Assembly (NCBI RefSeq): GCF_030812785.1
Contig: NZ_JAUSTJ010000003.1
Span: forward strand, 496,001-560,000
Direction of reading: 5' to 3'
Length of the DNA: 64,000 nucleotides
Source: Sphingomonas kyeonggiensis
GTDB taxonomy: Bacteria; Pseudomonadota; Alphaproteobacteria; Sphingomonadales; Sphingomonadaceae
This document shows, in pieces, positions 14,930-22,095 of the stretch (the stretch's first letter is position 1; each line of letters starts with the position of its first letter). The notes beneath the pieces are model-generated. The model saw only the letters and a program-made list of their open reading frames with translations, was not told where the DNA came from and ran no database searches. Position numbers and translations under genes: made by a program.

Positions 14930-16434
14930 CCTCCGCGCTCCCCAAGGGCTGGGTCGTCCGTGATTTCACGGCTTCGATCGTGGTCTTCCTCGTCGCGATG
15001 CCGCTCTGCATGGGCATCGCCGTCGCCTCGGGCATGCCGCCCGAAAAGGGCCTGCTGACCGGTATCATCGGCGGCGTGGTCGTCGGCCTGATCGCCGGCT
15101 CGCCGCTCCAGGTGAGCGGCCCGGCGGCCGGCCTCGCGGTCATCGTCTTCGAGCTGGTGCGCGAGCATGGCCTCGCCGCGCTCGGCGCGATCCTCGTGCT
15201 CGCCGGTGCGCTTCAGGTGCTGGCCGGCGTGGTCAAGGTCGGCGGCTGGTTCCGCGCGATCTCGCCCGCTGTGGTACACGGCATGCTCGCCGGCATCGGC
15301 GCGCTGATCGTGGTGGGCCAGTTCCACACCCTGTTCGACGCCAAACCGCTCTCCAGCGGCCTCGAGAACCTCGCGGCGCTGCCGAGCCGTCTGTTCGGCC
15401 TCGAGCCGACCAACATCGCCGGTACCGAGCTGGCGCTGGCGCTCGGCGTGCTGACCATCGTGCTGATGATCGGCTGGGACAAGCTCAAGCCCACTGCGCT
15501 CAAGCTGATCCCGGGCGCGCTGGTCGGCGTGGTCGGCGCGACGCTGGTCGCCTTCGGCTTCGGGCTCGATGTGGTCCGCGTCGCGGTGCCGGACTCGCTC
15601 GCCTCGGCGGTGACCCTGCCGGGCAGCGACTTCCTGAGCTCGTTCCTCAGCCCGACGATCATCATCGCCGCAGTCGCGGTGGCGTTCATCGCCAGTGCCG
15701 AGACCTTGCTCTCGGCCGCCGCGGTCGACCGCATGCATGACGGCGTGCGCACCGACTATAACAAGGAACTGCGCGCGCAGGGCGTGGGCAATCTGCTCTG
15801 CGGCATCGCGGGCGCGCTGCCGATGACCGGCGTGATCGTCCGCAGCTCGGCCAACGTCCAGGCGGGTGCGATCACCCGCATGTCGGCGGTGCTGCACGGC
15901 GCCTGGCTGCTCGGCTTCGCCGCCCTGCTGCCCTGGCTGCTGCGCGAGATCCCGATGGCGGCGCTGGGCGGCGTGCTCGTCGTCACCGGCTGGAAGCTGG
16001 TGAGCGTGAGTCATGTTCGCCATCTTTTCCACCATTACGGCCTGTTGCCGGCGGCGATCTGGGCGGTGACCTTCGTGCTGGTGATCGCGACCGACCTGCT
16101 GACCGGCGTGCTGGTCGGCCTGGCGCTCTCGGTGCTGGAGCTGCTGCCGCACTTCCGCCGCCTGCGCCTCAAGGTCGATGCCGAGCATGGCGAGGACGCG
16201 CATCGCATCAACCTCGACGGCGCGGCGACCTTCGTCACGCTGCCGAAGCTGAACAGCGCGCTCGACGCGGTACCCGGCGACAAGCCGGTCCATCTCGATT
16301 TTGAGAAGGTGCCGGCGATCGATCACACCAGCGCCGAAACCCTTCGCGACTGGGTGCAGCGCCGCCGGGCGCGGGGCCTCAAGGTGGAGCTGAGCGGCAA
16401 CCCCGATCAGCTGCGCAGGCTCCAGCCGGCCTGA
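14926..16434 (+). CDS. SulP-family anion transporter (probable bicarbonate or sulfate carrier)
   Basis: 502 aa. The protein has 10-12 hydrophobic segments starting near residue 14, the early SulP signature region with MPLCMGIAVASGMPPEKGL, a GPAAGLAVIVF segment, and a cytoplasmic STAS-like tail (about residues 400-500). Family members exchange or co-transport sulfate, bicarbonate or other anions across the inner membrane. Overlap of its ATG with the carbonic anhydrase stop argues for bicarbonate, but the sequence alone cannot exclude sulfate. The STAS region contains a hydrophobic strand and a HTSAETL segment in the usual place of the phosphorylatable loop. Expression should follow the carbonic anhydrase and any control by its leader hairpin. 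Confidence 0.9.
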   Translation: MTSALPKGWVVRDFTASIVVFLVAMPLCMGIAVASGMPPEKGLLTGIIGGVVVGLIAGSPLQVSGPAAGLAVIVFELVREHGLAALGAILVLAGALQVLAGVVKVGGWFRAISPAVVHGMLAGIGALIVVGQFHTLFDAKPLSSGLENLAALPSRLFGLEPTNIAGTELALALGVLTIVLMIGWDKLKPTALKLIPGALVGVVGATLVAFGFGLDVVRVAVPDSLASAVTLPGSDFLSSFLSPTIIIAAVAVAFIASAETLLSAAAVDRMHDGVRTDYNKELRAQGVGNLLCGIAGALPMTGVIVRSSANVQAGAITRMSAVLHGAWLLGFAALLPWLLREIPMAALGGVLVVTGWKLVSVSHVRHLFHHYGLLPAAIWAVTFVLVIATDLLTGVLVGLALSVLELLPHFRRLRLKVDAEHGEDAHRINLDGAATFVTLPKLNSALDAVPGDKPVHLDFEKVPAIDHTSAETLRDWVQRRRARGLKVELSGNPDQLRRLQPA

Positions 16435-16447
16435 CGTCCAGCAACAT

Positions 16448-16461
16448 TTCCTTACGAAGGA
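16448..16461. promoter_or_regulatory. Palindrome upstream of the outer-membrane protein gene
   Basis: TCCTT-ACG-AAGGA is a perfect inverted repeat and includes the TTCCTTAC octamer seen also near 11997 and 14160. It sits 14 nt after the SulP stop and about 135 nt before the next start codon. Confidence 0.4.
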
Positions 16462-16468
16462 GCAACCC

Positions 16469-16488
16469 GCCGGCCAGACTGGGCCGGC
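16469..16488 (+). terminator. Hairpin after SulP
   Basis: GCCGGCC-AGACTG-GGCCGGC forms a perfect 7-bp GC stem. No T-run follows, so it is a weak or factor-dependent terminator at best. Confidence 0.35.
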
Positions 16489-16596
16489 ATGTTGAAGGTC
16501 GGAAAGCAGCGTCCCCCGTCCACTCCCATCCCGGATGAGAGGGCCGCACTTTCCGACCGCAGGCGGGAACATTCTCGATCAAAGGGGAATACCCGC

Positions 16597-17412
16597 ATGA
16601 AACAGTACCTGATCGCGGCCGTGCTCAGCTGCACGGCCGCTCCGGCTTTCGCTCAGGAAGAAGCGCCGCCCAAGCCGGTAACCGTTTCCGGAAACGTCGC
16701 GCTCGTATCCGACTATCGCTTCCGCGGCGTCTCGCAGAGCGACAAGGGCATCGCCGTCCAGGGCGGCATCACCGTCAGCCATGAAAGCGGCCTCTATGGC
16801 GGCGTCTGGGCCTCCAACCTCGCCGGCTGGGGTACGTTCGGGGGCTCCAACACCGAGCTGGACCTGATTGCCGGCTACAAGAGGGACCTGGGCGACGGGC
16901 TGGCGGTCGATGTCGGCGTGACCTGGTACATGTACCCTTCGGGCGCGGACAAGACCGACTTCGCCGAGCCCTATGTGAAGCTCAGCAGCTCGATCGGCCC
17001 GGTCTCGATGCTCGCCGGCGTCGCCTATGCCCCCGCACAGGAAGCGCTGGGCAACTGGAGCAACACGCCCGAGAGCACGCCCGGCGACAAGGAAGACAAT
17101 CTCTATCTCTGGGCCGATATCAGCAGCGGTATCCCCAACACCCCGATCACGCTCAAGGCGCATCTCGGCGGCTCGAAGGGCAATCCGGGCCTTGGCCCGA
17201 ACGGCACCAGCGTGGCGCCTACCGGCTCCTATCTCGACTGGCTGATCGGCGCCGATGCTGCCGTCGGCCCGCTCACCATCGGTGTCGCCTATGTCGATAC
17301 AAGCATCACCAAGGCGGATTCGGCCTATATCCAGCCGAACTTCTCGCGGGTGAAGGACGGCAAGTCGATCGCGGACGCCGCGGTGGTCTTCTCGGTCAGC
17401 GCGGCTTTCTGA
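16597..17412 (+). CDS. Outer-membrane beta-barrel protein of the TorF/TIGR02001 type
   Basis: 271 aa. MKQYLIAAVLSCTAAPAFAQ is a Sec signal peptide. The mature part starts with VTVSGNVALVSDYRFRGVSQSD, the hallmark of the TIGR02001 'gcw_chp' putative outer-membrane proteins, followed by alternating strand patterns, DKTDFAEPYVKL, and a final SVSAAF with terminal Phe. I chose ATG 16597 because AAAGGGGAA lies about 8 nt upstream and the signal peptide begins there; the longer upstream frame lacks these. The inferred location is the outer membrane, possibly as a diffusion channel; no substrate is known for the family. A palindrome related to the sites before the two-component system and carbonic anhydrase lies upstream, suggesting shared control. 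Confidence 0.85.
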   Translation: MKQYLIAAVLSCTAAPAFAQEEAPPKPVTVSGNVALVSDYRFRGVSQSDKGIAVQGGITVSHESGLYGGVWASNLAGWGTFGGSNTELDLIAGYKRDLGDGLAVDVGVTWYMYPSGADKTDFAEPYVKLSSSIGPVSMLAGVAYAPAQEALGNWSNTPESTPGDKEDNLYLWADISSGIPNTPITLKAHLGGSKGNPGLGPNGTSVAPTGSYLDWLIGADAAVGPLTIGVAYVDTSITKADSAYIQPNFSRVKDGKSIADAAVVFSVSAAF

Positions 17413-17443
17413 GGCAGGCGCAGACCTGCGGGAGGGGGTGATT

Positions 17444-17472
17444 TCACCGGAGCGGCAGGTCCGCTCCGGTGA
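17444..17472 (+). terminator. Strong hairpin after the outer-membrane protein
   Basis: TCACCGGAGCGG pairs perfectly with CCGCTCCGGTGA around a 5-nt loop, 31 nt past the stop. Only a short pyrimidine tract follows. Probably the transcript end for this gene and a barrier before the halogenase. Confidence 0.6.
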
Positions 17473-17549
17473 TCCCCTTGCTGAAGAAATGCATTTCAAG
17501 GATGGGCGCGGCGCGCTAATCCCGGGCTTCGAACCAAGCGAGAAGCCCG

Positions 17550-19088
17550 ATGCCTGCACCCAGCGACGCGATTTCCTCCAAGGCAGGCGGCGCACGGCGC
17601 GTCCGCTCCGTCGTCATCCTGGGCGGAGGCACCGCTGGCTGGATGACCGCAACCGCACTGGCCAGCCAGTTCGGGCGGACGCTGGACATCACCCTGCTCG
17701 AATCCGAGGAGATCGGCATCGTCGGCGTCGGCGAGGCGACGATCCCGACGATCCACTGGTTCAACCAGCTGATCGGCCTCGATGAAGGCGCCTTCCTCCG
17801 CGAGACCAAGGCGAGCTTCAAGCTGGGCATCGAGTTCGTCGACTGGGTGCGCCCGGGCTATCGCTATTTCCACCCCTTCGGGACCTTCGGCGTGCCCTTT
17901 CCGGGCGTCGCCTTCCACCATCGCTGGATCAAGGCACGGGGCGAGGGGCTCGATCTGCCGCTCTCCGCCTTCTCGCTGGCCGAGGAACTGGCGAAGCAGG
18001 GCCGCTTTGCCATGCCGACCGGCGATTCCCGCTCGATCCTCTCGACGCTCGGCTATGCCTATCATTTCGACGCCAGCCTCTATGCCCGCCACCTGCGCGG
18101 GCTGGCCGAGGCGGCGGGCGTCACCCGCGTCGAGGGCAAGCTGCAGGATGTCGAGCGCGACGCCGATACCGGCAACGTCACCGCGCTCACCACCCAGCGC
18201 GGCGACCGGATCGAGGGCGACCTGTTCATCGACTGCTCGGGCTTTCGCGCGCTGCTGATCGACGGGGCGATGCGGAGCGGTTTCGAGGACTGGTCGCACT
18301 GGCTGCCTTGCGACCGCGCGGTGGCGGTGCCCTGCGAGCGGGGCGAGCATACCACGCCCTTCACCCGCTCCACCGCGCGGGCGGCGGGCTGGCAGTGGCG
18401 CATCCCGCTCCAGCACCGGATCGGCAACGGCCATGTCTTTTCCAGCCGCTTCATGAGCGAGGATGAGGCGACAGGCATCCTCATGGCCAATCTCGACGGC
18501 GAAGCGCTGGCCGAGCCGCGTACGCTGCGCTTCAAGGCAGGCACGCGGCGCAAGGCCTGGGTGGGCAATGTCGTGGCGCTCGGGCTTTCCTCGGGCTTTC
18601 TCGAGCCGCTGGAATCGACCTCGATCCACCTGATCCAGAGCGGCATCGCCAAGCTGCTGACCCTGTTCCCGGACCGCGACATGGATCCGGCGCTGGCCGA
18701 TCGGTACAACGCGCTGCTGAACGCCGACATGGACAACATCAAGGACTTCCTGATCCTCCACTACCACGCCAATCCCGGCCGCACCGAGCCGTTCTGGGTC
18801 GAGCGGCGGGAGATGGCGCTGCCCGAGAGCCTGGTGGCGCGCGAGGAGCAGTATCGCCGCTCGGGCCGGCTGATGCTGGGCAGCGAGGAGCTGTTCCGCG
18901 ACGCGAGCTGGCTGGCGGTGCTCAACGGGCAGGAGATCGTGGCGGAGGATTACAACCCGCTTGCTGACGTGCTCGATGCGGCCACCAACAGTGCGCAGGT
19001 CCGTCAGGTCGCCGAGGTGATCCAGCGCGCCGCGCCCACGCTGCCGCTGCATGACGCGGCGCTGGCGGCGATCATGGGCGAGGGGTGA
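17550..19088 (+). CDS. Flavin-dependent tryptophan-halogenase-family protein (copy 1)
   Basis: 512 aa. The FAD site is GGGTAG (residues 25-30), followed by GVGEATIP. The lysine that carries the active halogen species in PrnA/RebH (their K79) is here K91 in KASFKLGIEF, and the paired catalytic glutamate is E355 in FLEPLESTSI. The WxWxIP motif of true halogenases is present as GWQWRIP. The chemistry inferred from the family is FADH2- and O2-dependent halogenation of an aromatic substrate using a separate flavin reductase, which is not seen here. The stop overlaps the next gene's GTG start, so both are co-translated. There is no biosynthetic cluster around it; family members in this bacterial group often sit near TonB receptors and their substrates are mostly unknown. 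A paralogue lies at 34.7 kb. Confidence 0.85.
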   Translation: MPAPSDAISSKAGGARRVRSVVILGGGTAGWMTATALASQFGRTLDITLLESEEIGIVGVGEATIPTIHWFNQLIGLDEGAFLRETKASFKLGIEFVDWVRPGYRYFHPFGTFGVPFPGVAFHHRWIKARGEGLDLPLSAFSLAEELAKQGRFAMPTGDSRSILSTLGYAYHFDASLYARHLRGLAEAAGVTRVEGKLQDVERDADTGNVTALTTQRGDRIEGDLFIDCSGFRALLIDGAMRSGFEDWSHWLPCDRAVAVPCERGEHTTPFTRSTARAAGWQWRIPLQHRIGNGHVFSSRFMSEDEATGILMANLDGEALAEPRTLRFKAGTRRKAWVGNVVALGLSSGFLEPLESTSIHLIQSGIAKLLTLFPDRDMDPALADRYNALLNADMDNIKDFLILHYHANPGRTEPFWVERREMALPESLVAREEQYRRSGRLMLGSEELFRDASWLAVLNGQEIVAEDYNPLADVLDAATNSAQVRQVAEVIQRAAPTLPLHDAALAAIMGEG

Positions 19089-19753
19089 TCAAGCCCGACA
19101 TCGTCGCGCGGCGAATCGGTGCCGAGGGGCAGCCGATCGCGATCGTCGATGGCTTCCATCCCGATCCGGAGAACCTGCGCGCGGCAGCGCTGGCGGCGGT
19201 GTTCGAGCCTGGGCGGCACCATTATCCGGGTATCCGCGCGCCGCTGCCCGCCGACTATTTCGCCCAAGTGCGCGCCGGGCTGGCGCCGGTGCTTCGCGAA
19301 GTGCTGGGGGCGGGGAAGGGCGTCGAGCTGCTCGATGCCAGCTTCTCTATCGTGATCACGCCGCCCGCCGAACTCGGTATCGAGCAGCGGCTGCCGCACG
19401 TCGATGCGGTGCAGCCGGGGCGCATCGCGCTGGTCCATTATCTGGCGGAGGGAGACGGCACCAGCTTCTTCCGCCACCGCGCGACGGGTTTCGAAACGAT
19501 CGACGCGGCGCGCTCGCCGGCCTATCTGGCGGCGCTCAACGCCGAGCTGCGCGCCGATCCGCCGGTGGCTGCCTATCCATTTGGGGACACGGCTCTGTTC
19601 GAGCGGATCGCGCATGTCGAGGCCCGGCCCAATCGCGCGGTGATCTACCGGAGCGCGCTGCTCCATAGCGGGGCGATCTCGCCCGGGGCGGTGCTGGATA
19701 ATGATCCGGCGACGGGGCGGCTGACGGTTACGGCGTTTCTGGCCGCCAACTGA
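19085..19753 (+). CDS. DUF6445-like protein, putative 2-oxoglutarate/Fe(II) oxygenase fold
   Basis: 222 aa. The GTG start overlaps the halogenase stop (GTGA). An H-x-D pair (H105, D107 in LPHVDAVQ), a distal His (H194 in LLHSGAI) and an Arg (R212 in GRLTVTAF) are spaced like the iron triad and 2-oxoglutarate anchor of double-stranded beta-helix oxygenases. The resemblance to DUF6445 is from memory and could be checked directly. Tight coupling to the halogenase suggests that both act on the same molecule or process. No signal peptide is seen, so it should be cytoplasmic. Its real substrate is unknown, and the activity is inferred only from residue pattern. Confidence 0.65.
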   Translation: MIKPDIVARRIGAEGQPIAIVDGFHPDPENLRAAALAAVFEPGRHHYPGIRAPLPADYFAQVRAGLAPVLREVLGAGKGVELLDASFSIVITPPAELGIEQRLPHVDAVQPGRIALVHYLAEGDGTSFFRHRATGFETIDAARSPAYLAALNAELRADPPVAAYPFGDTALFERIAHVEARPNRAVIYRSALLHSGAISPGAVLDNDPATGRLTVTAFLAAN

Positions 19754-19763
19754 CTCTTTCATC

Positions 19764-19844
19764 GTCATCCCCGCGAAGGCGGGGATCCAGAGTCACGAAG
19801 GATGACGCTCTGTTACCCTGGATCCCCGCCTTCGCGGGGATGAC
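19764..19844. repeat. REP-like palindromic element
   Basis: GTCATCCCCGCGAAGGCGGG and its inverted copy form long arms around a loop of about 30 nt containing AGAGTCAC. It lies at the 3' ends of two convergent genes. Related elements occur at 29202, 36196, 49592, 49723, 49859 and 59210. Confidence 0.85.
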
Positions 19845-19871
19845 GGCTGTTGAGGACGGGGGTGAGGGCCC

Positions 19872-19908
19872 AAAAAATTGCCCGCCATGCCGGGGAGGAA
19901 TGGCGGGC
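19872..19908 (-). terminator. Rho-independent terminator of the six-hairpin glycosidase-like gene
   Basis: Read on the minus strand: GCCCGCCAT stem, 11-nt loop, ATGGCGGGC stem, then AATTTTTT. It starts 27 nt past the stop at 19935. Confidence 0.9.
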
Positions 19909-19934
19909 GAGTGGGGTGTTCGGTTGAACGCGGC

Positions 19935-22010
19935 TCAGCGCTTCTTCTTCGCTGGGGCTGCCTTGGGCGGCTGCACCGCAAGATAGACCGTGCTCCACAG
20001 CTGGGCTGCGTTGGACTCATCGACGTCCGCCTTGCCGGCGCCGAAGGCGACGACCTTGTAGCGGCCATTCTCGAACGCCCAGGACCAGAGCTCCGAGCTC
20101 TGCGTCGCGCGGGTCGCCTGGATCGCGCGCCACAGCTTGGCCTGCGCGTCCTTCAGCACCGCGCGGGTGGCGGGGGGCAGGTCGGTGCGGGCGAGCTGGC
20201 GCTCGAGGCCGGCAGCGAACAACGCCTGCTGCCACGACCAGACGACCGCGCCGTGATAGGCGGCCGGCGTGAATCGGTCCTGCACCTCGGTGCTGGCCAG
20301 CGCCGGATTGGCGACCAGCAGGCCGATATCGGTCATCAGACCGGCCGGAAAAGGCCTTGCCAGCGCGCCGACATAAGCCTGGAGATCGGCCGGATCGGGA
20401 TGGCCGAACAACAGGCTAAAGCCTTCGTCCGAGTTGATGATCGGTACCGGCTTGCCGTGATCGTCGAGCGCGATCGCATGGTAGCGCAGGGGCTGCCCCT
20501 TGAGCGCGGCGAGGGCCGGGGCGGCGGGGACGCCGACACGGGCGGCATAGGCGCGGACCTGGGCCGCGGCCTCGGGGCCGGGGGTCTCGACCGCGAACAG
20601 GCCGGGGGCATTGCTCCGCCAGGTCGCGGCTATGGCATGGGCGCGGGTGAGCGCGGCGCGGTCATCCGGGGTCAGATAGCGATCGAGCAGCCCGGCGCGG
20701 AGCAGCTTGTCGGCGGACTCCAGTGCCGCGGGGACAAAAACCGCATTCACGTCATAGGGATAGCGGCCTCGGCCGAGCCCTTCCTCGCTGTCGCGCCACT
20801 GGCCGGTGAGGCGGCCCTTGTGGATCGCGACGAGGTTGCTCCAGCGTGGGTCCTGCGCGAACGGACTCACTTGATCGATAACGTAGCGAAGGTTGCGCAC
20901 CAGGAGCGTTCCGGCCGTCTCGGCTTCAGCCGGATTCGCTTCGCTGCGGATCCTTTTTGCCAGGAAAGTTTGCGCGTCCGCACGGGTAGCCGAACCGAGC
21001 AGATAATCGGCGGAGACGGGACCGAGCATGTAATCGTCGTCGATCATACCATAATCGAGCGTCGCAGCGGCACCGCCCGGCTGCTTGTGCTGGGCATGGT
21101 CGATCAGCGCGAATTCGGAGAGCCCCTCCTCATGCGCGACTTCGCCGTCAGGGTTGAGCCGGGCGAGCACCGCGCCCAGGCCTGCTTCCACCGCAGCGCC
21201 CTTGAGCGCAGGCATCAGCAGGCGAACCGACATCAGCGTGTCGCGGCCGAAATAGGTGTCGAAGCGCCACGAGCCGGCCAGGAACTTCTCGCGGTAGCTG
21301 AGGAAAGCGAGCGCGTTACGCGCTGCCGGATCGGCGGCTGCTTTGCTATTGAGCAGTTCGGCCTTGCTGAGGCCGGTCAGCGGCGTGTCGCCGGTCGCCG
21401 CAACGATCCGCAACTGGATGCGTCCATTCGCGCCCGCGACGATCTCGCCCTTGTCGACCCGGCCGCTCAGCACCTGGATCTCCAGGCTGTAGCCCGGCGC
21501 GCCATCGACGCGGTCACGGGCATAGAGGATGCGGTTGCCCTCGATGCGGACCGGGGCCGCCACTTCGGCGGGGAAGCGGCCGACCGACTGATAGTCGCGC
21601 AGGAAGCGGACATTGGAGAGCACGGCCTGCTTGGGCGCGAGCCGGGGCGCGTCGATCGTCGCGATGCTCTCGATGCCGTGGAGCGGGCGCCCCTTGGCAT
21701 CGGCGAAGGTCACCGGGCGCGGCGCCTGGTTGAGCCGCCAGTTGGCGGGCCGTTCGAGCGGCTGGAACCACAGGCCGACGCCGCTGTTGCCCGCCGGGAA
21801 GGCGACCAGGACGCGTGGATCGTTGCCGTTGCGCAGCAGCAGGTGCGCGGCGACCTTGCCGTCGCGCACGAAGGCATTGAGATTCTGCCCCTCGGTCAGG
21901 CTATAGGCCAGCTCCGGCGCTCTGGCGGCGCGCTTCTGTGCCAGCGCCGCCGTGCTCGTGCCCGCGAGCAGCAGCCCACTCATCAGCAGCAACCGCATCG
22001 AACCTCGCAT
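19935..22010 (-). CDS. Exported six-hairpin (alpha/alpha)6 glycosidase-like protein
   Basis: 691 aa. The N terminus has a hydrophobic signal peptide (about residues 5-24) ending TAALAQ, so it is periplasmic or secreted. GGAG lies about 7 nt before ATG 22010. The body contains FGRDTLMSVRLL near residues 255-265, then DDDYML, GQWRDSEEGLGRGRYPYDVN and a late WSWQQALFAAGL helix, a pattern seen in amylo-alpha-1,6-glucosidase and GH15-like six-hairpin enzymes. I cannot assign a CAZy family or substrate. It is the first gene downstream of a TonB receptor on the same strand, 85 nt away with a hairpin between, and lies beside starch genes, which favours cleavage of an alpha-glucan or other imported glycoside. 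The C-terminal tail is very basic (PAKKKR). Confidence 0.7.
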   Translation of the reverse strand: MRGSMRLLLMSGLLLAGTSTAALAQKRAARAPELAYSLTEGQNLNAFVRDGKVAAHLLLRNGNDPRVLVAFPAGNSGVGLWFQPLERPANWRLNQAPRPVTFADAKGRPLHGIESIATIDAPRLAPKQAVLSNVRFLRDYQSVGRFPAEVAAPVRIEGNRILYARDRVDGAPGYSLEIQVLSGRVDKGEIVAGANGRIQLRIVAATGDTPLTGLSKAELLNSKAAADPAARNALAFLSYREKFLAGSWRFDTYFGRDTLMSVRLLMPALKGAAVEAGLGAVLARLNPDGEVAHEEGLSEFALIDHAQHKQPGGAAATLDYGMIDDDYMLGPVSADYLLGSATRADAQTFLAKRIRSEANPAEAETAGTLLVRNLRYVIDQVSPFAQDPRWSNLVAIHKGRLTGQWRDSEEGLGRGRYPYDVNAVFVPAALESADKLLRAGLLDRYLTPDDRAALTRAHAIAATWRSNAPGLFAVETPGPEAAAQVRAYAARVGVPAAPALAALKGQPLRYHAIALDDHGKPVPIINSDEGFSLLFGHPDPADLQAYVGALARPFPAGLMTDIGLLVANPALASTEVQDRFTPAAYHGAVVWSWQQALFAAGLERQLARTDLPPATRAVLKDAQAKLWRAIQATRATQSSELWSWAFENGRYKVVAFGAGKADVDESNAAQLWSTVYLAVQPPKAAPAKKKR

Positions 22011-22041
22011 CCCTCTCTCCTCTTAAATCCGGATATGGAAA

Positions 22042-22070
22042 GGCGCGGCCAACCTTTCAGCTGCCGCGCC
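22042..22070 (-). terminator. Hairpin between TonB receptor 1 and the glycosidase-like gene
   Basis: On the minus strand GGCGCGGC pairs with GCCGCGCC and is followed by TTTCC. It may partly separate the highly expressed receptor from the downstream gene. Confidence 0.6.
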
Positions 22071-22095
22071 CTCCCTTTGCGACCCTTGCGGGGTA

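Noticed and set aside
14854..16572. Minus-strand open frame opposite SulP
   Set aside because: Arg/His/Gln-rich antisense reading of a strongly supported membrane protein; no start signal.
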